Below are positions 34,201-49,200 of a stretch of 64,000 nucleotides of DNA, in pieces. Position numbers and translations under genes: made by a program. The notes under the pieces are model-generated. The model searched no databases and was not told the origin of the DNA. It saw only the letters and a list, made by a program, of their open reading frames with translations. Source of the DNA: Owenia fusiformis (Eukaryota; Annelida; Polychaeta; Sabellida; Oweniidae); contig CAIIXF020000010.1 of NCBI GenBank assembly GCA_903813345.2, positions 3,837,169 to 3,901,168 on the forward strand, written 5' to 3'. Position 1 is the first letter of the stretch, and the number at the start of each line of letters is the position of its first letter.

Positions 34201-37200
34201 TGTTCAACTGTCAGTCGGAGCAGATGAAGGAGAATGTCCTGATACCTGTTATAACTTTTGAAAACCACAAATGGAATTTTAAACTTTGCTTCAAAAAGAA
34301 GCCAAAGGTCTTCCTAGAAGCTTCATGGCCAGCAAAAACTACTGCTTTGCTTGATCCTGTTCTTCCGGGAGAGAACCTACTGATATGTAAGGTAGCAATT
34401 GCGCTTATGTACCACGAACCTATCGTCATTGAAGGTCCAACTAGCTTTAAGAGTACCTCTGTCCTACGTTTTGCCAGCATGGTCGACTTACGTGTGCATG
34501 AAACAATGTCTGTTAATTCAGTTTACATGTCAAGTTTGACTGGAATAAGCGACCTTGTAGGATCAATCGAACCACACTCTGGTCAGTCATACACAAACCG
34601 ATATGCTTATCAGATGGCGCATTTACTACAAAACGAATGTTCGACATTTATGGTTAAGCAACCAACCAGTAAAGGTGTACATGATGTCATTGACTTCTAT
34701 TGCAACTTCGTGGGGTGTGTAAAACGAGAATACAACATAAGTCGTGACTGTGACGAGAGTAAGTTGGTCGAAATACTTATAGGACTACAGGATAACGCTC
34801 CAGATAAACTGATACCCCTTTGCATATTTGCAGTGGACATTTTGGACCAGTTAAAGAATGAAATGAAGAATGGGCAAGGGTTTCCTTTCTGTGAGCGTGG
34901 ATTGCTGCAAAATATAAGGTTCGGTGGCATCGCCTTGCTTAAAGATATCAACCTTCCAGACCAAGCTGTTGTGGAGTGTCTCAACTCTATTACGGAACTG
35001 GAACCAGTTTTTACCCATCCAAACTCTGTAAAAATGCCAGTGGTAGTACATGAAAATCTATATATTGTAGCAACAATCAGTAAACCCATGTTACGACCAG
35101 TATCTCCTGCTTTGCGATCAAGATATACATTTATATCTGTAGAAGCTCCAGACTATCGAAGTGCGGAAGTAGACCAGTTCCTCGCAGATATTTTGGTACA
35201 GAGAGATAAACTGACCACAGAAGATGAGAGCAAGAGAGTGATCCAAAGTTACAAAGAAAACTACTTCACCAGATATAGGGACGTGACAGTAAATGATCTG
35301 ATAAAATGGACCCATTTTTGCAACATCGCCACATTTGATGAAAATCTCGATGAAAAACTGAAAATGGGAAACCAGATATTATTCCATGATAGGTCATCAA
35401 GCAACGAAATGGCACTTGAGGGTTCTAATGACATGCTAGTACACGATGATGAATCGAGTTGTTGGTACTTAAGAGCATCGGGCGTTATATTGCCAAACGA
35501 ACCATCCAGGGTTGAGGAAGATTTGGTAGTAACAGATAATGTTCTGAATATAGTGTCAAAGTTGTTGATAGGGCACTACACAGGTCACGTGATGAATCTA
35601 CTTGGCCCCCCTGGCGTAGGAAAATCAAAGATTACAGAAGTGTTTGCGAGGCACGTTTTAAAAAGGCAATTTATACGAATATCATGCTCCAGTTGCCTAT
35701 CAGCTGACGATCTATTTGGAACATTTACACCATGTCTTGATGGAAACAAAATGATGTTCCGTTATGAGGAAGGTGCTCTTGCCAAAGCAATGGGGATGAA
35801 CGAAGGCTGTGTTGTGCTTCTGGATGAAATTAACTTGGCACCATCCGATGTATTAAGTACCCTAATCGGTAAGTTATGTATTAAACACATTCTATTATGA
35901 ATAAAATTCATTTTGAGGTATAAGCGATTATTGAATTGTATTTTTTATAACTGCTCTGACGTAAAGAACAATTGACACCTGTTTTTGTTTTTGTTGAAGC
36001 AGTTTCCGGTGATCACTATTTTCCCCTTGTAGTGATAATCTTTGTCTTCGTTTATGGAATATAAAATGATAAAAAGATAAATATTAATACCTGTCTGGAA
36101 TTATGTTGTAGGTATCTTGAAGCATCCGCGGGAGAAACCATACATCATACATGGCAATGAGTACAGCACTGAAAAGGTAATTGTAGCTTAACCTACAATA
36201 ACATCGTTCATCATAAATACTGCCCCGAGTTTTGAATAAATAGTTAGAGGATCAGGTTATCAGGAACACGGTTAAAAAAGTTTTCCTTCAAAGCTAAGCA
36301 ATGCAGAACATCAATGTCTAATGAATTATTCAAAGTGAAATGACAAAATCTCTGAAAATATTACCTTTGAAGTCAATACCTGTTTCTCTACTCTGAATTT
36401 GTTTATTTTATTCAGTAAATATCACTAAAAAATATTCAAATTGTCTGTCTAAAGCAGGAATTCGTTATTATTTAGATGTCTCTTCAAATTATGGTTACAT
36501 TATACAGGGTGACCCAAAAAAATGCAACCCTCTATTTCTTGTATATTTTTCTTAAATGGAGTTTAATTGCTCTGAAATTTGGCACACAAGGACTTCATAC
36601 AATGTGGGATCCTCTGGCAAAGTTTCAATAATCATAGTCTTATATTGATAGAGTTATGGTCGTTCCAAAATATGCTCCAAATGTCGTCCATTTCCAATGT
36701 TAGGTTTTCGGATGAGTCACATTCCCTTCTTTCTGAACATGTAAACTCAAGAAATAATGTGTTCTGGGATCACAAATTCCAGATAAAGTGCTTCACAGGC
36801 CCCTACATTCTGTTAAATGCACAGCTTGGGCTGCCAATTTCCAAACATGAAATCATCAGCCCCTTTTGGTTTGAGGTTGATAATGGCAACACTGTTACTG
36901 TTAACACACAGCTTAATATTGGCGTTCCCAGGCAGTTTTAGAGTGACACAGAGGCTTCAATAGACAAGAACAGTGGTTCTAGAAGGATGGAGCTACTCCT
37001 CACACTTTTAATGATAGCATAGTCTGGCTCACTAGTCATTTCTATGAGAAGATTATCTCTCCTAGGATGGAGGACCCATGGTCATCCCACAGTCTTGATC
37101 TCAATGCCTCTGACTTCTATATACGGGGTTATTTAAAGGTTAATGTGTATGAAAATAACCCTACCGCAATTGCAGAACTCCAATAAGCAATGGCTGCAAA

Positions 37201-40200
37201 AATTTGAGCCATATCCATGGGGAAGAATGCATACATGTTATGAACAGTTTTCCTTGAACATTGCAAGTTTGTTTTCAGGGAAATTGACGACATCTGGAGC
37301 ATATTTTGAAACAACCATAACTCTATCAATATAAGACTATGATTATTAAAACTTTGCCAAAGGATCCCACATAGAATGAAGTCCTTGTGTGCTAAATCTC
37401 AGAGCAATTCACCTCCATTTAAGAAAGATATTGACGAAATGAAGGGTTGCATTTTTTGGGTCACCCTGTACTACACTATGAAACTCCTAATTGGAAACCT
37501 TATCATTTGGTGAAAAATCCTGATATACATCTATCTTTTATGAGTACTAGTATCTACAACTATTTTTGATGTTATGAGTATTGGCTATCAATTTTTCTTC
37601 AACATGTATTGTAATGACTTCTGTATGAATGAAATGTCCCTTGGTGTTCTGGTCCTGGATTGTGATATTGGTTCTCGATTGGAGGGGGAGGGGGATGTTA
37701 GACATTGTTTCTTTTCACGTTAGATTATGGTTTTGGGATATAGGGTCTACTTTTCTTATGACAGATCTACACTTACAGTTTGCTTTTCTTGATGGGTTTC
37801 TTTAAAGTTTTTAGTCACCCTTCCCTTTGGCATTTGTGCTTATATATTTCAATATCTGTCAAATTAATTTAATCAAAGGTTGAGTAGATGGTAAATATAA
37901 CCGATTTCTAGTTATATTATATTCATTCGTCTAGCTTAAGAAGTGCGAAATCAGTTATACAACCCTTTGAGTTGAGGTGGCTTTCAACAAGCCACTGTGT
38001 GTCAGTTTGCAATTCAGCATTAGTGTAAGGATCGTGTATGGCATTGTTCAGTTGTTTTTACTTGCCTATTTAGGTGCAGTTCATTTGTGCTATGAATCCA
38101 CCGAGTGTTGGGGGTGGGCGCCAGGACTTACACCCATCTCTCATGAAGCATCTTACCACCGTCAGTCTCCAATGTCTTACTGATGACGAAATCAAAACAA
38201 TCATTCGACAAAGGTACCATGAAGTATTCAAATTGGACACAGAAAATGTCATTCAAACTCATTTTGGACTCATTACCAAAATTCAAGCTAGCAACACACA
38301 CGATGAGAAATGCAACGTGTCGTTCAATCTGAGGGATATAGAAAAGGTTAGTGCAATTTATGCTTCCATGACCTCCAAAGTAGCTCCTTCTGATGAATAT
38401 TCTCCGATGTTGATTGTGAAGGCATTATGTTTAGTTTATGCTGAACGATTCAGCAACATGAGCAACAAACAGCTTGCAAAAGAGTTTATTCGTAAGACCT
38501 TCAAGATCCAGGAAGATGTTAGTCAACACATTAAAGTGAAGTCTGAATCGGGTGTGCTTTATTGGTGCGAAGAAACAAAACATAAACCACAACATGCCAA
38601 TCAATTCAAAACAGAGCACACAACTAAAGAGGAGCTGAAAGGCTCGAGTATTCCCGATCATCATCGACTAACATATACTAACGAATTTGTTCGAAGATTA
38701 GATCTTGTAAACATAGCTGTAAATAGTCAATGTGCAGTGATATTGACTGGACCACCAGTTTCGGGGAAAACTACCATAGTTCAAGAACTAGCCAGACTGA
38801 AAAACAAACGACTTTACACAATAGCTATGAATGCTGACATGGAGATCAATGACCTAATTGGAGGATTTGCACCAGTAAATCCAGAATATCTAGATAATTC
38901 ATTTCGAAGGCAGATCCAAAAGCTGGCAAATACATTAATTCAAGCAATACCTGTAAAATGTGTGCAATATGTGATCGACAGACTAGAATGTGGTCATATA
39001 AACGAAGTCGCTAGTACATTAGTTAATGACAGCAGAGAAAGTGTTGCATTAATCCAACAGATTCAACACCTTTTGGATAGAGAATCCAATCTCGAAAAAT
39101 CTGCATTTGTAACAGGGTTCAGGTTTATTCCCGGCCCAATCATTGATGCTATGCGTGAGGGCAGTTGGATATTGTTAGATAACGTAGATCTTGCCAGACC
39201 AGAAGTGGTAGAGAGAATCAATTCTCTTGTAGAAAGGGATGCATGCCTTTTCACACTTGAAATAAATGGGGAAAGTGAAAATAATATACAGAAGCATACC
39301 CCAAATGAAGGATTTTACCTTATTTGCACTGCCAACTCAACTCGTGATGGAAGGTTTCCACTCTCAGAGCCATTTAGGAATAGATTTATAGAAATATACA
39401 TTGACAAACTTGAAGACACTGCTGATGCATCCGATATCACTGGCTTATTGAACGGTATTGAAGAAAATGAATTATGTAACCCAAGAGCAATAGATCTCGG
39501 CGACAAAGTCAAAACTGTACACGAGCGGCTACGATCTTACTATGAGAACGAAAATAAAATAGGTATCTGTGGATACAAATTAAGTTACAGAAACATTCAA
39601 CGACTGTTTGATACGGTAAATGCGACGGACATCATTGCAGAGGGTCTAGAAGAAGCATACGGAGCTGCTGCATTGGGGGTTGAATTAGGAAACGATCTTC
39701 TGGAAATTGGACAGCCATTCTGTGATCAAGACTATGGTAAATATCTGTCTACCAGAGATCGAGAAGCCAAGCCTTTGAGTACAGCGCCACCTATTGTATC
39801 TACTCGACTTAGGGGAAGAGATACAGAAACGCCACCTGATATACCTGCTGACCTAAAGTCAATTCTTTTACATCTAAAGGAAAGACATATTCATCTGGCA
39901 CACACAATTGATATTGTTATAGAATTTCTCGGAGATGATTTGTTAACTGTTTCTCAAACATCTATAGCAGAAGTGAAAAAGCTATTGCATAATGTAGAAT
40001 CAGGCATTTTAATCTGTATTGCTCTGGCTCAATAGCACCCGAAATAGTGAAACATGTCCTTGGCAGTATATTACAGGTTGATATGGTGCGCATTGAGCTA
40101 ACAGATTCCAAACTGCGCTGTAGTTTTTCAGGAACAATAGCCTTAACAGGTATAACAGACTCTTTCTGCATGGTTTGGAAAGCAATGGTCAAGGAAGGAG

Positions 40201-43200
40201 AGATGCAATTAAATATATGGAAGCCAAGTACTGCGCTTCCCATTAGTCTAGCAAATCTTCTCCTTAACTCAACAGCAAAGGGGCATGATTGGGTTTTCAG
40301 TGAATCATTCATGCAAGAGGTAACCTTCAGATGTGTAGAACTTAGTGTACTTTTAAAGGAAGATGTGGTTCAATGCTATATGAAAGAATCGGATCCATTT
40401 ACACTGATAAGAACAAAAAGTAGCATTACTATCCAGGACATAACATTATACATACGATGGGAAAGGCGTACCATTTTTTGGTCTGTAAAGGGCAAAATGC
40501 ACCTTTCGAATTCAATATTCAATACCATTACTTTGACAAGCGAACAGGATGGCCAATACATCTTTGAATGGGACGGAGGAAGTAGTTTAGCATCATGCTT
40601 GAAGGATGTTCTTCCATTATCACATGCTGAATATATTCCAGATTCGATACACATTCCGAATCTTGGAGTAAAACTTATCGCAGATAAGGATGGATTCTCG
40701 AGCATTAACATATCACTACGAAAAGGTAAAGGTGTCAACTGGAATAATGTATTTGGGTTACCTTGCAAATTAGGTGACCTACATGGATATGTGCAATTCC
40801 ATCGTGACAAAGTTACATCAGCAAGGTTGAAAGCTATCTTCAAGCACATGCTTTCTGAAGAATCTGTGCCAATGGAAATGAATTATCCAACAGAGACTAC
40901 AAATATGGTGCAGTGGAGACTTTGTAACACTGGGGCCGAATCGAGATTGTTCCATACATTCTGTAAATATTTCAAATGTGATATCCAAATACTCGATACT
41001 GACGCAAAACTACATGACTTGTCACTGAGCATAGAAGGCACAGAAGAAGCCAAAATGAGCATTTGCATTGAAGGAAATTGGAAAGTCCTGCCTATTTTCG
41101 AAATTACCTTGGTCAACTTAGAAATAAGTAAAGCTGAACCTTTTGGAACGCTTAGTGGAACTGCAAGTATCCTTTCAAAGAAGGATATCGCAATTGCAGC
41201 ATCAGTTGGCTCCCTCACGTTTTCAGTTCCAAACCACAAGTGCAAAACCACCTTTACAGATGTAATAGAAGGATGTCTTGGTTCAATACCAAATGAATCA
41301 CATTCTGTTACATGGTTTGAAACCGACCAGGTCATTGAAGTACATTGTGAACGTTTGTATTATTCTGAGGATATAATGGAGGCATGCATACGCCTCGAGA
41401 TGGAAAACTGGCCAGTTTCCGAAGGAATCATTGAACTGTCTGGTTTGAGGGCAGTCATTGAAATGACAAATGATGTCGGCATTACTATTCAAATATCTGG
41501 AAAATTGAAACTGTTTGGTGTAGCCCTCCCAAGTCTGTCACTCACACTTCCATGTGAAAACATTACTTTCTCTTGCACAAAAGCCAAATTGTCACAAGAC
41601 ATGACATTTGGAAAAATCGTAACCAAGGCATTGGGTGTAGAATCGATTGATTGTCTACCAGAGGCAGTGAAAGTTTTAGGTATAGAAACAGCAGAATTGG
41701 AACCAGCAAGAAACTTCATTAAAGTAGTGTTCAATGTCTCTGATTTCAAATTACAGACTCCGCTGGGAGATATAGAAATCCGAAATACTACTTTTGCAAT
41801 CGAGGGGACATACACTAAAAGTGTTTCTATGGAGCTTTCGGGAAGTTTGAATGCATTTACCTTTCCTGAGATGCATTATATTGCAAAGTTGACTGCAGGA
41901 GCTCGCAGTATGGAATGTGTTATAGCTTCACACTCCAGTGATCACTTTACATCCCAAAGTATACTCGGACTTATAGGTGATAAAATTGGTATGCATGAAA
42001 CTGCGCCTATATTTCCAGAGATAACTGTAACAAAAGTAGAGATTCAACTTATATTGAAGAACAAAGATCTCTATTTGGACCTTGAGGTTGTACTAGATCC
42101 AATCAAAACCCAATTAACTGATCAACTACAACTCATCGATGGAAAACTAAAGGTAGTATGTACTGTAAAATCTGGAGAAACAAAATGGTGCGGAAGTGAG
42201 GTGTCAGGAGGCGTACTTCTAGGGGATTATAGATTACCAACATTTTGCATTCCCCTCTGTTACCATGACGGAGCAGGTTCCATATGCACACGAGCGGGTT
42301 CGATTAAACAAGACAAAATGTATCCCCGAAACTGGCAACTGACGATTCCGATGTGTATGGATACTGCAAGTTGTATTCAGTCTACAGTTCCTGAAAAGTT
42401 AACCTCTCCAATAGATGTCTCATTACTCATGTCAAAACTTTTGGGGTTCAAGATACCTGATTTAGGAATTGTGATAGAAGGGTGTAAAGTTGCATTGACC
42501 TGGAAATCATTTTTTAAACCAGAATACCTGTACTTCTGCTTCAGTCTAAAGCGATTCAAACTATCAAATGCCATCCAATTCAGTGATATTACAATATCAA
42601 CAGAAGCAAGGAAACCAAAGGTGACTGATCAATCTAGATCAATATGGAACCTAATTTTCGAAAACATTCCAATTGAAATGACATTAGAGCTAGGAAAGTC
42701 ACCATCGTTAATGCTAACCTGCTGTAAGGTTGAATTACCTCTGAGTGAGGACACTTTGTGGTCTGTATCAATTCCGAAACAAGGCATCAACCTTAAAATC
42801 ACCGATGCTGTAGCAATCATCTTGCAAGTTTTTGGAGTTGATGTTAACCCAATAAATACATTAATCCCAGAGGTAGCCGTCTTTACAGAACTCGCTTTGG
42901 ATCTACAATGGACACTGAAAAAAGAAATCAAAGTGTTTGATCTTGAGATTCTTGCAAAAATCTCTTGGCTGAATATACTTGATGTGTTCAAAGTAATCGG
43001 CATTTGTACCAGGATACAACTTAGGGAAGATTCTAAAGTAAGCCTGGTATATTTGGTACCTTTTGAGATATTTGGATACAAATGTCTTCTCAAAGGCACC
43101 GACTTGTCCAAGTTGAAACTAACATGGAGTGAACATACACGCCTCGTACCCAACCAAAAGCACACTATGCAGATACGACTCAATGATGCTCTCGCCCAAC

Positions 43201-46200
43201 TACTAACAATTGATGATTTACCTTCCTTTTTGGATCTTGAAACAACAGAACTCACATATGTCCTACTTGAACCATTTAACAAATCAATTTGGGTTAAATT
43301 CACTGTTCCTCAATTCAAAATAGGAGTCGACACTTTGAACATCGAGCTAAAGAACACGTGTCTTTCAATAGAGGGTACATACCCACAACGTCTGAAAATC
43401 AGCATATCTGGCAATATTTCACTGTTCAACCTTGTTCCTATACACTATACAGGCACGTTGGACAAAACAACAGGCAAACAGCTCGATTTATCAATAACAG
43501 CTTGCTCTGTTGGTAACTTCAGTATTGGAGATTTGCTTACAGCTCTGCTAAGTGTTCTAGGAATTCCATCAGATTTGAAAGATACCCCAGTTTTTTCAGA
43601 TGTTAACTTCACTAACTTGGCGGTAGAATATACTCAAATAGGCCAGTCTAAGCACCTCAATGTTAATCTCACCATAGACAAGATAAAATTACCATATACA
43701 AATGTGATCAGACTGACCAATGTGGATACAAAAATTGTATTCAAAAATGGGTCATGGAGTGATTCTCACATTACCGGCTGTCTTGAGGTCAATGACCAAC
43801 ACGTAGGTCAATTCCATATACCGCTGTCCTTCAAAGAGAAAGGAACTGGAGATTATAGATGGCAGCTTTCCCTCCCCAAAGATACTTTATTGAATGAGTC
43901 ACCATTACCAGTACCATTAAAAAGCCCGATAAACCTACAGAAATTTGCAGACCAATTACTCCAAAGCCAAATGCACGTTCCTGATATTGGTCTAGAAATT
44001 ACTGGATTTGCCTTGGATCTGAAATGGAAAGCATTCGGTATACCGGATAAGATTTATTGCTACATAGGGCTGAACAAACTGGCCCTCATACCAAAACCTG
44101 TCTCGGTTTCTCTTGAGAATATTATCCTTCATCTCAAGTATGAGAAACAAGCAGAAGTAGGAGCAAAAGACCCAATAGCAGATGCCTTTCCTAACTCTTA
44201 TGCCATGTTTGATGTTTGTGTTGGCAACATGCATACACAGAGACTCACATTGAGAAAATGTAAATTCACTTTGCCTAAACGCAATGTATGGACAGCAGAG
44301 ATTCCAAAACAAGATGTAGACTATGGTTTATCAGATGTGGTAAATGCTTTTGCATTTGGGCAACTTGCAGCTGATATGAAAGACATGGAACTTCCAGTTG
44401 ACCTTCGTTTCAAACGAATGTTCATGAATTTGCAGTGGAATAACAAAAAAGAAATAGTAGCGTTTGATGTGGAAACAGTTGCTCGATTTGAACCAACACT
44501 GAACATATTTGATATCATTCACCTGACTGAATTTGGCATCGTAGGAACACAAAAAGAAGGGAAATATGATTGGAGATGTTTCTGTGCCATTGATATCTTT
44601 AGCATCCGAGCCTTGGTTGAGATAAATTTCAAAAAGGCTGAACTTTCCTTGCACATTGGCACGCCAAATCAACTGATTAGTCCATCTGAAGCAATTACAT
44701 TCGGGTTAAAGCAACTTGTTGGGGCATTCACTCCAGTGAACATGGAAGTCGATATTTGTGGGTTGTCAGAAAATGTTGGTCAGGTCTCTTTGAATGGAAG
44801 TGCTGCTGTTCTGAAACTGTACCCAAAAAGAAAGAAACTATTACTTCATTCAGAAATGGAGTCACTCGAAGTTGGAGTTATAGCAAAGAAAAAAGGAAAT
44901 GTGGAAATAGTGTTCATGCTCAGATACAATGGTATTATCAAATGGCAAAATATTTGGGATGAGTTGTCATTTTTTGACAGCCTGCCATTTATGCCAAGAT
45001 TTAGTGATATCATAGTCACTGCTGCATCGAAGCATAAAACTGACTCATCACTTAGGAAGAATCTGACAGAACTAGAAGAAACTACTGGAAAAAAGCTGTT
45101 TGCAAGTAACTTTGACAATACAAAGCTAACTGCCCCTATGGTCGCAGTGAGTGCAACAGCTACTATGCCAGAAACATTTCCCTATGTCATCCTTGACGTA
45201 GATGGTAAAGCATTTTCTGCAACAATTGTTGTCAGCAAACAAGGTGTACAACTTGCAGTTCCATTTGGGGGGTTTACCATTAGTGGGGTTGTCTTAAAAG
45301 CCGAATTGACTTTAGAGAAGAAATTCCTAAGTTTCAACATCAAAACAACGTTTGAACTCCCAACTAATCTGGAATGCACAGATTTTCATCCTGCTGAGTT
45401 TGGTGGATCATTAAAAATAAATACAACCAGCAAGACTTTATCTGCAAATATTGTATTCGAAGGTAAAACAAAAGATGATCCAGCTTGGCCAACACCTTTT
45501 GGACTAAGATTCCTAACAATCAAGTCTGTAACATTGGGTTTAGAGATGATATATAAAGGTGGCATACCCCATATCAAGCTTGATGCAGCAGGAACACTGT
45601 TTGACATTGATATTGAGATCAAACTCCAGATGCTGGGAATAAGGCCAAGGGCCATATACTTCATGCTGAAAAACCTGTCATGGTCACGTGTGATTGGGAT
45701 GATAACAGGAAATGTTGGATGTGATTTAGACTGCTTAGACACCTTATTACCGAGGCTGAACCATTTGCATCTCCTCATTTTATCACTGGGAACATCAATG
45801 GATGATGTTGATTTTCCTGATAGGTCAAAACTTTCACGCATTAAAGGTAAGACAAAAAGTCTTGTCGAAACTCAGAATGACGAAACACATGTCGAGAGCA
45901 TATCAGTTGCTGGACCATGTATTAAGTTTGACATATCAGCCTCTTGGTTTGGTGTGGATGTTACCATATGGGGTGGTTTCTCTATTCAATCATGCGTACC
46001 AAAACTAGAATTTGGGGGAAAGATAGACAAACCATTGAAAATATTGGGTATGTTGGACTTAACTGCTAAGGATGACAAAAACACTGGGCCATACCTGTTT
46101 CTTGATATAGATACAAAGGCACTCAGTGCAGAATTTCAAATGAATGTTAGCCTGAGGTTCCTCTTCTTGACAGTAAGCGCAAAGGTTTTACTGGACATTG

Positions 46201-49200
46201 CAAATCGGTTATTTACCGTAGATGTTGAGTTAAAACTACTCTTTGGACTTACAGTAAAGGGGAAAATAGGGTTCAGAATTGGGAGGCCCACCATGATAGA
46301 CATACATGCCGGTATTAGGGATCTGGACGGCGCTGTTCTTTGTAACTTTATCAATGGCGTGGCAGAAGGGGCAAGAAAAGTTCTCGAGGATCTAGAGAAT
46401 AAAATGGATGAAGCGATAAGTGAGCTAAAGAAAAAAGAACAGGAATCTGATAGTAAGGTTGCAAAATGGTTTTTGAACTTGTGCTCTTGGATTGTGAAAC
46501 TGGGGAGAGCAATTGTCCATATTATTCGCAAAGGCACGGAGATGATCCAATGGGTAACCAAATGTATAAATAAACTGCTCAATGAAGCATCGCGAAAATT
46601 GTGTTCTATACGTAGATTTGATATCAGTGGAACTACAGAAACGGAACATGTTTTCATGATCCAATGCCAATATGACGTCTGCCTTGTTGGCAAGGATATT
46701 GCAGGAAGTTTTAAAGTAAATCTTGGAAGCAAAGGTGCATTAGAAGATGTAACAAAGAAAACATTAGGCATGCAATATGTAAGTGATGAAGCTGTTGCAG
46801 AAGTTGGAAAGGAACAGGTTGAAGAGCAACCAACAGCAAATGAGACTGACTCTGAAGAAGTCAAAAGATTTATTAAAAAGACTGGAGACTTGAAAAGTGC
46901 AGTGGAGAATGCGGAAAATGATGGTCGTGTAGATTCAACAAATAAAGCAAAACATTATTTAGATAAGCTGAGAGGTATACATGTACCTTCCCCACCAGAT
47001 GCAACTCAGAGTGACAATCAAGCGTCATCAAACGACCAAAACAAACATAAATCTGAACCATCGCCAGATAAACAGGATACTTCACAAGATGGTGTAAAAT
47101 TGCCAGATAAACAAAATCATGATCATGATACAAAATCACACAATGATGATCCATCGCTGAATAAGCAGAATCCAACTTACGACGAGGAACCATTGCCAAA
47201 TAAAGAGGAAGAAAGGCAAAATGATGAACAAGTACCGGCTCAGCAAAATACTGTTCAGAAGAGAGAACCATCACCACATGGTAATGAAGGTGCGTCAGGT
47301 AAACAGAATCTGTCAGACAACAGTGGGCCCTCTCTAGAAACTCCAGAACAAATTCAAGGTGGTGATGATGTATCTCCAAATAAGAATAAGCAAAGAAATA
47401 ATGAACCATCGCAAGAAAGAAATGAAGACCAAACTCAAGATGGCCAATCATCTGAAAATAAAGAGAATCAAAGACATTATGATGAGCCATTGCTGGATAA
47501 ACAAAATACTAAACAAAGTGATGGTGGACCTTTTCCAAATAGTGAGGAGGAAGCTTCGGATAAGCACTGTCCAAGCACTGTTTACATAACTAAAGACGTA
47601 ACGAAGGATGACGAAGCATCTCTAAATGAAGATAATCAAACAAATAATGATGATTATGATGAATTGCAAAATAAGCAAGATACTCCACAAGACGATTGCG
47701 ACCCGTCGCCATATGGTAATGGAGTAGCATCAAAACGTAGTTCAACATGTCAATCACAAGATAATCAGGATCTAAATAATGAGAATGAGAGACATAATAA
47801 TGAACCAATGCCAGATACAGACAACATTACATCTTGTGATCATTCATCACCAGTACAAGGTAATGGATCAGCAGCAGATAATCACTATCCAAACAATGAT
47901 GAATCATCACCAAAAAATGAAGATACAATCCATGATGATGACGAAGCATCTCCAAATAAAGAGAACCAAAGACAAGAAGATGAACCATCGCTAGGTAAGC
48001 AAAAAACAAGCCCTGATATATCATCGCAATCACAGGAGCAACACAACGGGGAGCATAGAGCCAACCCATCAACTGACATGCAATTGCCTGGACACAGCGA
48101 TGAGGTTTCAGGACGGCATTTGGATAATATGGAGCATCAGAGTGAACCCATAGATTCAACAAATCAAGGAAAATGTGATGATGATCAAAATATCGATGAT
48201 GATGAATGGAATGATGCAACATTACCTGCTTGGGCAAACGGATGTAATATTGAAAATGTAAATCAGGGGCCAAGTGCCATAGATCGAAACACTTCTGCTC
48301 TTGAAACAGATGATGATAATATGAATTTATCGATTCTCATTTGGAACGATCAAGGAAACACAGAAAGAACAAATACGGACAAGGGACTCATTGATAAAAT
48401 AGAGAACGGCGAATATGTTTATACTGACATGAAATTAGGTGATGAAGAAATTACGCTGGAAAATGCAAACGATGACAAGTCAAGTCATAATGTGGAGATA
48501 ACTGAATGTACTTATTCACGCCAGTCAGATGTGGAAAGTCAACAAGGTGTTGACAGCGGTCCTAAATCGGAAAAATACATTGAGTTAGATGGAGGGGAAA
48601 ATATGGAATACAAAGAAGAAGGCTCTGGGGAAGCCGAACAAGACAAATCTCAATATCCTGCCATATCTAGCCATATACGTATTGAAAAGGACGAAACCAA
48701 TGTACAGGACGAACCCAACTTTGAAAACATGTTTCATCCGGACATACTTAGCAGACAAGATTCCCTTGATCTCACAAAGAATGAAAGATCGACGATGGAT
48801 TCTTATAATGAAGAAGAATCACATGATTTGTATGACAGCCAACTTGAGAATATGAAAGCTGCATATTACTCGCCAAAACTCCAACCAAAAACGGTTTATG
48901 TAAAAAATCAGAGTGGCCTCATAATTTCAGGTGATAAAAGTGGATCAGAAACCCGAATTGAATTTCCACACCATGACAGTGAGGATGATGAATATGAGCA
49001 AACTGTTGTGCCGACGTTTGTAAAAGATAACAGAGAAGAGGGATCGATCCCTGACGGAAAAACAGGTGCATCAATAAACAAACAACTGCAAGTTGTTGTC
49101 GATCAAGCACAATACTCAGAGAACTCCCTGCAAGCAAGCAATATGCAAAATGTAGTAGAGCAACCTCATGCCAAATTTACTCATTTTGAGGATATATTGC

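Noticed and set aside
40033-40049. Two separate genes meeting at the TAG at 40033 and a new start at 40047
   Set aside because: The second frame would have to start at GTG, with no promoter or first-exon context. The order AAA hexad, acidic linker, VWA is that of a single midasin-type chain. An 83-nt intron restores the frame.
42629-43303. Minus-strand 224-codon open frame under the beta repeats
   Set aside because: It is antisense to a continuous plus-strand coding exon and shows no family resemblance.
46136-47490. Long minus-strand open frames (242 and 205 codons) under the giant exon
   Set aside because: They are complements of a strongly biased coding strand (GAT/CAA-rich), have His/Tyr/Leu-rich composition with no domain, and lie within a convincing plus-strand exon.
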